Shown: positions 30,300 through 41,700 of the stretch, one piece after another
Layout of the letters: each line of letters starts with the position of its first letter
How positions within the stretch are numbered: the stretch's first letter is position 1
From: Leishmania martiniquensis
Taxonomy: Eukaryota; Euglenozoa; Kinetoplastea; Trypanosomatida; Trypanosomatidae
Length of the DNA: 64,000 nt
Reading direction: 5' to 3'
Assembly (NCBI RefSeq): GCF_017916325.1
Contig: NC_090162.1
Location: forward strand, 301,001 to 365,000
The notes under the pieces: model-generated
Seen by the model: only the letters and a program-made list of their open reading frames with translations
Database searches by the model: none
What the model was told of the DNA's origin: nothing
Made by a program: the position numbers and the translations under genes

Positions 30300-32726
30300 A
30301 ACTCGCGTGACAGCGTTGCCGACGTCACCCGTTTCGTTGCTCAGCCCTCCCCTTGTCCTCTGTCGTACGTATGTACAATACGGTGACCACTTTGCATTAC
30401 TTTTTACATACACAGACATATATACGTATATATATCTATATATACTGCTGCCGCCGCTGCAGCCCCTTCCCCACACCCTTCTCCTTCTTCGACTGCCCAC
30501 AGTGCTCCCTCACACTCGTCCTGCGCGCGTGGATATGGGGAGAGAGGTAAGGAGGAGTTGCGTGTGCTTCAGGGTGGCAGAGGCACCCCATCGCTGGGGC
30601 GTAGAGCGAAAGGAAAGAAAAAGGACGCGCCGCTGCAGCGCTTTTTCAGCAGCAATACGAGTGCTCCCCCCATATGAAGAGGCCTGTTTCGGTTGCCCTG
30701 TGCGCTTGAAGGCGATACCTTCTTCTACCGATCGCCGTGCCATCCAACCAGGAGTTCCTCTGCTGGCGCCACCTCTTCTTTGGCGCCAAGCCGGCACATC
30801 TGTCACGCCCTCCCACTATGCACATGGTGCAGGGGTAGGCGCGTGATGACCGCCGACGCTGTCTACGTCTCCAGCGCGTCTTGGATCCAGAGAAACAGCT
30901 TTACCAGCATTCCACCCCCTCGCGACTCCTCCCTTTCCCCGCTCGTTTCCTGCCGTGCGACGCCCCTGCCTCTTTGCCCTCTCCCCAAGCGGCCGCAGCG
31001 TAGCAGACAAGTGAATGACAATCAAACGTAAGCCACCCGAAAAGTCCCTGTGCAAGAGCCATCCATCGTATAAGGTCGTCAAGGTGCGCTCGGAGGTGCC
31101 CATCGACTTTGTCTCTCATTTCGACCTCACCCATACACATACACCTGTCCACCCCACCCCCACTCGTGTTCGTCACCGACGCGTGCCGATCGGTACATCT
31201 TTACACACACACACACACTCACTCACAGCTTCGTATATATATACTCCCTCCTCCCCGGCTCCCTCTCCCTCCTTTTTTTGTTTGTGTTTTAGATGAGCTG
31301 ATAGGGTTTCTCGCCAGAGTCCCTTTCTTCAGTGCGAGAAGTGCGCGTTTTTGCTCTGTATTTGTTGTTTGGCTCATCTGCCTTGTGCTCCCCATCCCCC
31401 AACTCTTTTCTCTCTCTCTTCCCACTTCCTTCCCACCCCCACCTCACCCCTCGCGCGTCCATTACCAGCTGCTACACGCATACATCACTCGCCTCTCCCC
31501 TGCTTCTCTTCTTCTCGTTATACTGGGGCTTTGTGAGTTCGTCTTGCCTACACTGCTTCGCGTGACGTGCGTTTACGAGTGCGTTCTCTTCCCTCTGTGT
31601 TTGCCTGTGTGTGTGTGTGTGTGCGTCGACTCCCTCTTCCCCTCCCCCTTACAGAAACCTTCTGAGGCCTTTCTTGTGTATGTCCCGGGCGGGCATACTC
31701 TCCGTGTCTCTGCTTGATGTAACGTACTTCCTCCCCTCCCCCTTGCCTCGCTCTTTCTCGTCTTGGCAGTCTTGAGTTGCGTGAGTGGGCCTGCATTGCC
31801 CACTGCTGACCCTCCCCCTTCATCCCTCCCTCCCTCCTCTTTCCCTCCTGCGCCCCATTTCTGGGCTTCCCGCTGTTGCACCGGTGTTGGCCGCTGCGTC
31901 GACGTTGATCCCCTCTCTCACTCTCTCGTTCTCTTTCGCCCGCTCCCCTGTCTTTTTCATCTTTTTCCCCACTCCGTTGCTTCTGCGGAGCTGTACAAGA
32001 GTGCCCGATAGCCGGCAAAAAAGGACGCGCCTTATTGGTCGCTGAAGTGTTGGTGTGGCTGGTTTACCTCGCTCACCTGAGCGGTTCGTTAGCGTAGAGG
32101 ATCTCAGCTGCTGTGGGGCTTCTGAGTTGGTGTGTGTGGAAAGGGACAGGGCGTGCGCGCCAGCGGGAAATTTGATGGGTGGGTGGTTGCCCTACGCTGC
32201 ATGAGTCGTACCTCTTCCGCTGTGTTTTCTTCGTCGAACAGATTGACGGTGATACACGTGTGAATCGTAATCGATTTCAAGCAGCTGACCCCTTCTCCAT
32301 TGCAACCCTCACGACCCTTCGGTGCGCCACTTGACTTACCGACTCCCCTCATCCTCCGTCGCGCTGTCTTGGTGTCTGACAGACGCTGGCAAGTAGTGCC
32401 TCGGCGGCTTCTTTGCGGCTCCGCAATTCTTTTTTCGTGTAGCTGTTTACTGAGATCCAGCGACGTTCTGACCCATAGCGGCAATTTTCTCAGCTGTATC
32501 CGTTCGAACCTGGTTGCCTGGCAGTGTTACGGCCAGATAGCCGTGGCAGGGCACCTCCGTCCGCTTCACTGCAAAGGCGCATCCCTCCCCCCTCTTTCTC
32601 CAGCGCCGGAGACCAGGCGCGACGCGCGCACGGATTAACTCGTCCTGTGTAGTAGCGTCATCCGGAGCCAGCCCCTTCTTCCCATCATTGTTCATCGTAC
32701 CTACAGGAGTACGGAACGGCTGCTGT
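30300..32726 (+). other. Intergenic region and 5' leader of the giant beta-helix gene
   Basis: No gene is supported. It includes AT-alternating sequence at 30416-30445 with a perfect 16-nt palindrome at 30418-30433, a (CA)n run near 31203-31216, and long CT-rich stretches at 31240-31560 and 31720-32000. Open frames in the CT-rich part are composition artefacts. Confidence 0.6.
32583..32603 (+). promoter_or_regulatory. Candidate trans-splice acceptor for the beta-helix gene
   Basis: A C/T tract ends in CTCCAG with the AG at 32602-32603, 123 nt before the ATG at 32727. Confidence 0.5.
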
Positions 32727-35700
32727 ATGTACAGTGATGCAATGCATGAAGAAGCTGGCTACGCCGTTGTGCAGCGGTACAGTTCATGGCAGAAGAAGAA
32801 GGTGCGTACGATCATCGTCAACGCCCACGCCAAGAACGCGTCGCATCGGTCCATCGCTGACGCTATAGCTCTCGCAAAGCCGTATGATCGCATCGAGTTG
32901 ACGGGCGGGGATTACCATGAGTCCATCGCTATTCAAATGCCGCTGGAGCTGGTTGCCTCCGAGGGCGAGGATCCGCACATACTCTCGCGCTCATCCACGA
33001 TCACGATCGCAACGAATGGCATCGATGTCTACATGGAACGCATCGTCGTCTCCTCTCGCAGTAGCAGCAAGCTTGACGCTGCCATTGTCGCTGTCGCAGG
33101 AAACCCGATTCTCTTCCGCTGCCACTGCACCTCTGTGCTCATTGGCGGCAACGCCGTGGCGCACCTAGACGAGTGCACAGTCAAAGAAAGCGACACCGGC
33201 GTTGGCATTGTGGTGCAGGAGAGTGGTGGCGGCATCATCAAATCTTCCACGATCCGCAACCATCGAAACGTCTGCTTCGACATCGACACGCGTGGCGAGC
33301 TCACGGTGACGGAGTGTACAATTGACAATAACACCGGCGGCGACGCCATGAACATCTCCGGTGCCGTCAGCTCCATTAGTCGTGACTATGGAGCTTCATA
33401 TACGTCATGCAGCCACGTCAAGGTTGCACACTGCCACTTATCCATCTCCAGCGACACCAGCAGCGGCACGTCTGGCGGGGCCTCAATGAGTATTACGGGG
33501 AGCGCGTGCGGTATCGTTCTCACCCAAGGAGCCGCACCGACGATCATCTCGAACGAGTTCATTGAGGGTGAGATTGGTGTGCTGATCGAAGGCCCTGGAA
33601 CGGCGCAGCTAAAAGGGAACCTTATCCGATGCCAACGGCGCTGCGGCATATTGGCACTTGTGGAGGACGGCTTCGGTTACGCCCAAGGCCATCAGACGCT
33701 GCGCATCACAGGTGACAACGTGCTAGACCGCTGCCGCATCGGAATCGATGTACAGTGCTTCACCACCCGTGCGTCGTATGTCCAGCAGCAAAGTGCGGCC
33801 GCGGCCGTAGCTGGAGGCGCATCTGGTATTGGTGGTCCAGCTGATGTCGACCTTAACCTCAGTGTCAACGGCGGCAGCCTGAGCGGAGCGGATCGGTTCC
33901 TGGCGGACGAGCTGCCCAATCCAAGGCAAGCCTTTACGTGGATACCGTTGCAGGGCAGCACGCCGCCACCATGCTCACGGGACGCGGCCTCCTTCCCGCC
34001 TTTGACGTCGCTGACGACTCCGCTTGTATGTGTGGAGGGCGAGTGGTATGCACTCGAAAAGCTGAGGTCGAGCCTCCAGCAGCTGGTAACCATGACACTG
34101 CAAGCCTATCCAACATGCCTGCAGCCATCCTTCGGGATTATCGGTGGCACCCCCATGATCGCCACCCAAGGACTAAGCGCCACCTCAGCTAACCCGTTCG
34201 CCGACATCTTGAATGAGATGTTGGGCACCCAGCTCAGTCACCGACAGGACGCCACCCCACCTCCGCGTGAAATGTTGCAGCTGCGTGGGAACAAAGGCAT
34301 CGACATCATCAACACCAAGTTCTCCAACTGCGATGTCTGCGCGATTCGCTTTGGGCGCCAAGGCTACGGACTGGTGGGGGAGTGCATTTTTGAGGACTGT
34401 GGAACATACGCAGTGGTTGTGGACTGCGCAGCGCACCCGCTCATCACCGGCTGCCGCTTCGTGCGCTCTCGTGGGGCCAGCATCCTGGTGTCCAACTTTG
34501 CGAATCCTTTCATCATCGGAAACGAGATGTCGAGCGGAAAGCGAGACGGCATTCAGCTTGCCGCTATGAGCCGCGGCCTCATTGTTGGCAACATCATCAC
34601 TGCGCACGTCGGGGCCGGCATCCGTGTCGTCAAGCACAGCCAGCCCCTCATCTGCGCTAACGCCCTATCACAGAACCGCAAAAGTGGCATCGCTGTCGCT
34701 GAGGGAAGTAAGCCGACGATCCTTTTCAACAGCCTTGCAGCGAACCTGTACGCACAGGTGAGCTGCATCGGCGGTGCTGACGCCTTCATCTCACACAACC
34801 GCATCACCTCCTCCACGGACGCCGGCATCCACATAGACTCATGCAGCCGCTGCACGGTCATTTCCAACACTATCAACGCTAACGGCGATGGCATCCTCGT
34901 CGAACTGGACGCCGATCCTTACGTGCAAGACAACGACATTACATCCAACGCGCGCGCAGGGGTGCGAGCGTGCAACAATGCGCTCGGCGTCTTCGTGGGC
35001 AACCGCATCCTCGACAACATCGGGCCAAACGTGCTCCTGGCGGAGGGCGCGTCGTCGGTGTTTCGCGCCAATCGCATCGAGGGTGGCTCCCAAGGAGGTG
35101 TCGTCGTGTGGAACGAGGGGCACGGCTTCTTTGAGCGCAACACCATCGCGTCGAACGCGATTGCTAATGTGCAGGTCATCGGTGCGTATTCGGAGCCGGA
35201 GTTTCTGCGCAATGTGATCTCCGGCTCACGCTCTGGCTGCGGCGTTGTCTGCGCGCGCAGCGCTGGCGGCAACTTTCTGCGCAACAGCATTCACGGGAAC
35301 TTCCAGTGCGGTGTGTTCATCATGGACGCGTCGAACCCGACGTTTCGGGACAACACCATTGCCCGGGAGGCGGTCGGTGTCCTCGTGTCCGATGGAGGCA
35401 AGGGCTCGCTCATGCACAATCTCATCAAAGATTGCTATGGTACCGGTGTGCTGGCACAGCGACAGGCCGACCCCGTCTTTTCCAACAACAAAGTGACGGG
35501 CTGCCAGATGAGCGGGTTGCACATCGCCCCGGACAGCGTTGGCTTGTTTGAGCGGAACGACCTGACGGAGAACGACATCGGGGTGCAGCTCGGCTCGTCG
35601 ATGGACTCTGCAGTGATCGAGCTTCACTCCGCGTACGTGGATGGTGTGGACATGGACGACCAGGAGTTGTCGGCGATTGCGCAGCGCAGTGCGTCGCGTC

Positions 35701-38700
35701 TGGTGGCACGTCGCGCTAGCGCATTTTCGATCAAGTCAGAAACCAGTGTTCTGCGCACCATAGCGGACGCGTCGGAGCAGCGGCAGGCGACTTTGGTGCG
35801 GTCGGCGCTGAGCGTTATTCGTGGCAACACGATAACTGCCAACCTGCGCGGAGGTGTTCTGCTAGACGCCTTTCCCAATGGCATCTTGGAGCAGAACGAT
35901 ATCTTCCAGAACAACGCCTACGGCATTCGTGGTGACGCGACGTACGCCGCGGCGCGTGCGCAGGCGTTGCTGACGACCAAGTTGGAGGCCACAAGCCACA
36001 AATCCGTGATGCGGCCGCTACCCGGGAAGCAGCACTTCTCCTCCGCACAGCTGCAAACGTTAATGCTCATTCGTGCCAACAGTATCCACGGCCACGACGC
36101 AGCGAACATCTTCCTCGATCACTTCGACGGCAGCGCGCACGAGACGACCATCACCGAGAATACAATCTACGCGGCTCCGTGTGGCGTGTGCGTCGCGCAC
36201 AACTCCACTGTTCACTCGATGAGCAAAAATGAGGTACACACGTGCATGGACGGCTTCGGCTTTGCGAGCGGCGGCCATGGCTGTTACAAGGCGAACCACA
36301 TACGCGATTGCGCCTACTCGGGTGTCTACATCTCCGACATGGCCCACCCCGACTTCACGGACGCGAATCGCATCGAGAACTGCGGCTTCAGTGGCATCCT
36401 GGTTGACGTGAATGGCCAAGGCGTGTTTAGGAACAACACAGTCCGTCGCTGCTCGACAGGTGTCGTCGTGTTCTGCGGTCCAACGACCCCTTTTCATGTG
36501 ACCCATCAGGAGGTGATGAATGCACACATCCTCTCCTCCACGTCAACCTTCACGGAGAACACTATCGAAGAAAACGAACTGCATGGCGTGCTGCTGCTTA
36601 GCGTCATTTCGGGATGTCCGCTCCGCTCCCCCCTCATACTGTCGTGGGATGGCGACAGTGGGAAATCTGACCAGTCCTCGCCCATGGAGACGACGGCGGG
36701 GGAGCCGCTCCACGACGCGCCCACGCCCTATCTCGGTGCGGTCGGCGGGTCCGTAGTCGCACGAGGCAATCGACTCTGCGCCACCTTCCAGAACAACGTC
36801 ATTCGGCGAAATCGCTTCATGGGCGTGTACCACGACCGCTTTGAGCACTGGGATCTCTCGGCATTCGACAAGGTGCACGCAGAGAGGAAGCCGTCTACCG
36901 AACATTTCGTCAAGAACGCTCACGGCGGGTACGAGGTTCTGCTAGGCACGTCGCAAGTCCTTGACAACGACGATCACCAACGACAGCGTCAGCTCAAGCA
37001 GGTGAGTCTTGTTGAGAACACCATCACAGAGTGCAGTTTCGGCGTCGGTGCGGGGTACGGCTGCCATCCGTATCTGCAGCGCAACAAGATTCACCACAAC
37101 ACCTTTTTCGGCCTCCTCCTGCGCTTTGGCTCCGCCGTCTCGGCGTACGCGAACGACATTTGCGACAACGGCCTCGCTGGCGTGTACGCGGCCAGCGGAG
37201 CGAAGGGGTACATCGCCAAAGGCTCGATCGAATCGAACAACGGCTGGTGCCGACCAGAGGCGAGTCGGCACGCCTCGCGCAGCTTCACCGAGTGTATCTT
37301 TACCACGTCGTTTTTCACGCAGTCGATGGTGAGTGTCGTGGAGGAAAACGTGCGGGCCTCCACCTCCTCGGCAGGTAGGTTGCTTCGCGCCAGTCGCCGC
37401 GCGTATGAGCAGATGACTCGGCTTGCTGAGGTCCACGCCTTCACAATGACGGACGCCCTCCGCTACCTTGCCGAATTGGTCTTGGCCTCTTCTGGGGGCT
37501 TGACGCTCGCCAGCGGCTGCGCGCCGTCCACGCTGTTCGACGAGGCGCGGCGAACCTGTTCTAGCGCCGCGTCTGTCGCAGAGCCGAGCAGGCGGCTGCT
37601 TGGCGGTGTGGCGTTGGCGGACTATGTGGACGTGTCCACGGCGGACGGCGGAATCGGAGTGTGGGTGCAGGGGGGCAGTCGGGTGACGATCGAGGGCAAC
37701 AGAATCGCCAAGCACCAGAATAGCGGCGTGTTGATCACCAAGGGCGTACTGCAGCACCACTCCGTTCTGCACAAATCGTTTCACATGGAAGAGGAGAAAA
37801 AGGCGAACTCGAGGCGGGCGACGGCCGCCTCACTCTCTGGCAGCGCCAAGTTCGCGGAAGTGCCGAGCAGCTCGGCAGTGGACATTTTTTCCGTTCAACG
37901 TGAGGCACCGCCTCTCGCTTGTGTGGAGCCTGGCGCCCTCTTCACGTCACAGATGCTCTGCGCGTCTGGCATTTTCGCCGCTGTGCAGGTCGCCACGTCG
38001 AACACCTTTGAGAACCTCGACGCCAGCTTTGCGTCCTTTTTGCACCACAGCCTCTCTCTTTCTTCGTCAGGCGGACTGGCAACTGAGGAGAAACGGCAGC
38101 GCGTAGACTCCCTCCATTATGCCCACATCGCCGGCAACGTCATCCGTTACAACAGAGATGGGATGCGTGTGGAGCTGTTTCATCGGCTGCAGGCATCCGC
38201 CTCAGCCAGCGGTGCCGCGGTCGCTGCGGCGTCAGCGAACTCCCGCCACCGGCGATCTGATGGTGACGAGAGCAGCGCGGTCGGCTTGATGCCACGCGCT
38301 CCAAAGGATGCAAGCGCTCAGCTGCCATTTCAGCGCGAGCGTATGGCAGCGCTCTTGCCAAAGGTAAACGCCGTAGAAAGCAGCGCAACGTTGGAGGCGG
38401 CCGTCTCCGTCTCTCCCGACGACCTGGATGTGATAGACTGCGCCTACAGTACCCTCGACTTCACCGTCGTGGTAGAGGGGAACACGGTGGCGCAGAACCG
38501 TCGATACGGTGTGTACGCGGTGCACGTGGTGAATGTGAAGTGCGAAGACCGGCTACCAAGCCGCAGCGTGCTGAACGAGAGCATCGCCGCTGAGTACGAT
38601 GGCATTCGCTCCAAGCTGATGCTGGTGCAGCAGGCAGCGCGGGTGGATGTAACCCTGCCGTTTCACGTACACGCGATCAAGCAGAAAATCGGGCACGGTT

Positions 38701-41700
38701 TGTTCTGCAAGAACGACCTCTTCAGCAACGAAAAAGCGCAGGTCTACGTGACGTCACGCTTCGTTGCCGTGACGCAAGACGGTGACCGCACGTTGCTGCA
38801 ACTGGACACGACCGCCGCCCCATCGGAGTCCAACTACGCCTCCCAGGTCCTGATTGGCGTCCCCGTTGTGGCCAGTCTCCTCCAGCTGCCGCCGCCCGGT
38901 GTGCTGCTTTGGGATCAGAATAAGATACACGACGCCAAGAGCGGGGTGCGGCTCTGCGGCTACCTCGGACCGCACAGTGTCCGATTTCAACGCAACAGCT
39001 TCGCGAACATCGCCGACGACGCCCTCTGCATCGAGGGGCACCTAGCATGTGTGACGGTGGGGAAGGGAAACGTCTTTGAGAAGAATGGGGTGGGAATCCA
39101 CGTCGTGCAGCAGCAGCACATTCGCCTCGCCACGTGCCCAGCTGCAGCAGCCTTGCTCTCGCTGCGAACGCGCATCTTTTTCAACACATTTAGAGCGGCC
39201 AAAGGCTCCTCCATCTCGCTGGAATGCGTCGGAGGGGAAGTGCCGCTAGTGTACCGCAATGAGTTCAGTGGACACATGCGGGGCACAGCGGCGCTTTTCT
39301 TGAGAAGTGAAGAGGACGGCGGTGCGGCGGTGGTGCTGGGCAATGCCTTCTCCGACAACTACATCCCCGTCTTCCTCGTCGGCAGAAGCGGGTCTCGTGT
39401 CGAGAGCGCGCACAACGCCTCCTTCACCCTTCTCGAGAACCGGTTCACGCGCAACCACGTCGGCGTCATTGCTTGCAGCGGCGCTGTAGCGACGCTGGAG
39501 CGGAATCTTTTCGACAGCAACACACGTGCGGGGATGGAGGTGATGGGGATGGGCACACGACCGCAGATTCGCCAGTGCGTCTTTCGCGAACACAGGCGGG
39601 ACGGCGACGCGGCGGATGGTCTGGCGGCGCCCGCGCGTGGGTCGCACCAGGCGTGGGAAGTGGCCAGTGTGGGATCGACGGCGCGCTACCCAACGCAGGA
39701 GACGCTGCTGCTCGAGTGGTGTAACATCTCCTTGACGTTGTTGCCGGAGAACGCCCGTGTTCTTACCGCCACGAGTGAGGCGCGGCTACCGGTGGGGCTA
39801 CTTATAGGACCCTTCACTGAGCCTCTCGTGGACGCGTGCGCTTTCATGAACAACGATATCGGCGTCGACGCTGTGCGTGACGCTGCGTGTCCGACGATCG
39901 CGTCGGCAGGCCGAAAGGCGCACTTCGAAAAGTGTTTCTTTGCAAATCATCAAGTCTCTGGCGTCCTCGTGCGTGGCTCCCAGGGCAGCGCAGCAGACAG
40001 CGGCGGTGGCGGCGGCAGTGCTGACAAGGCCGGCGGTGCCGTTGACGTGAGTGCCTCGCTCGAGACGGAGGGGACGACGGTCTTTGAGAAGTGTGTATTC
40101 ATGGAGAACGCCACGGCGGGTGGCGGCGGTGACGTGGTCGCGATGGGAAACGGACACGCGACGTTTCGCGGCAACGTCTTCTGCGGTAGTGTGGTGGGAA
40201 AGGCGCGTGGCCTTGCCTGCTTTACGCAGAACAGCTTCATCACCTTGTCGGACGGCGATGGCGCTACCCTCGTGGGAGCAGGACATGACGCGTCGGCCAG
40301 CATGGGTGGCGCCAAGGTCGCGGCGGCGGCGGCAGTCGTCATTCAAGAGGGTGGCCGCATTCTGGCCCAGCTAAATACCATCGCGCATCGAAAAGTTGGT
40401 GTCCAATGCATGCCCGGCGCTGAGGGCATAGTGACAGGCAATCGCGTCGCGCAGTGTGTGACGGGGTTGCTGCTCGAGCCATTCAACCGCACAGATCTTA
40501 TTAAGAACAGGGTGCTCGACAGCGTGGACTGTGGTGCCATCGCTTACGGCGGCCGGATGGTAGAAAATGTCATCATCATGGCCCCTACAGGGGTGGTTGT
40601 GCAGCACTCGTCTGCCTACAAGGGCATCAACGCAGTCCCATCGCACAAGCGCGACGCGCTGGAGTTCCTGTGCATTCGCAACAGCATTGTGGACTGCGTC
40701 ACGGATGGCCTCCTCATCGCCACAGGAGGCACCTTTGACGGCAACAGCGTATCGCACTGCAAAAACGGCATCAACATCGTGTCGCCCTCCAGTGGAGGGC
40801 GTGCCGGCTCGTGCCCGGTGATCAAAAACTGCAATGTCTACGACAACAATGTGGGGGTGTGCATGGAAAGCGAGTCGGAATCAACCGTGCGGGATAACGA
40901 CATTTTCGATAATGAGTTGGTCGGCGTATCGGTCGCGCCGACGGCGTCAGGGACGCTGCATGACAACCGCATCTCCTCCCCCATGGACCAGGGCGCGGTG
41001 GAGATGCCGATAGAGGCGCGAGTGAAGTCGTTCGGCAACGTCATCCGGAACCAGTTCTCGCCGGCCTTCCAGCGCGGCACACGAGCGAGCCGCGCGAAGG
41101 ACTACCATCTCGAGCAGGCGAGCCTGAATCGTGAGATACGAGACCTGGGCAGCACCGTCGAGGAGGCACATCAGAGTGTGGAGGCTGTCTCCAGAGCCAT
41201 GCGGTCCCTTCAGCAGGAACTCATCCGTATGCACTCGAGATCCACCGCTGACTACGCAGATGTCATGACGGGGCCCGCAGGCCACGCACTGAGGGTGGCC
41301 ACCGTGGGTGCCAGTAAGACCACGGCTGCCGTGGGCTCCGAGAAGAAAGACGGGCGCACTGTTCCGGCGGCGCACTCCATCATCAATGTGCCGAGTAGTT
41401 CAGAGGAGAAGAGCGCCGCCGTCGCTGCGGCGCCGCGCAAGCGCTCCCTCGGTGCAGCTGGGCGACAAGCAAACAGCGCCAGCGCCCGCCGCATCTCGGT
41501 CGCGGCGGCGGGCGCGCGCAGGCAGTCGAAAGCGGGCTTGTTGACGAAGGCCGACCCTGACGGGAAGGCCACGAAGAACGCGGCGGGAGCTGATTTGAAG
41601 CAGGTTCTCATTCACGTTTTCGCGAACGCGCAGGCAAGCCCAAGCGCGGATGCGATTGGTCAGGCAGTCGCTGGCGTCCTAGCTAAGGCGCCCCTCTCTA

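Noticed and set aside
29883..30500. 205-codon minus-strand frame
   Set aside because: Shadow of the open + strand segment at 29956-30291; Ser/Arg-rich, with no homology recognised and wrong orientation for the polycistron.
31109..31717. 202-codon + strand frame
   Set aside because: Same cause: TTG start inside CT-rich leader DNA, with no protein-like composition.
32688..32726. Upstream extension of the beta-helix protein to a TTG codon
   Set aside because: Non-ATG start with no support; the ATG at 32727 comes 13 codons later and fits the splice acceptor at 32602-32603.
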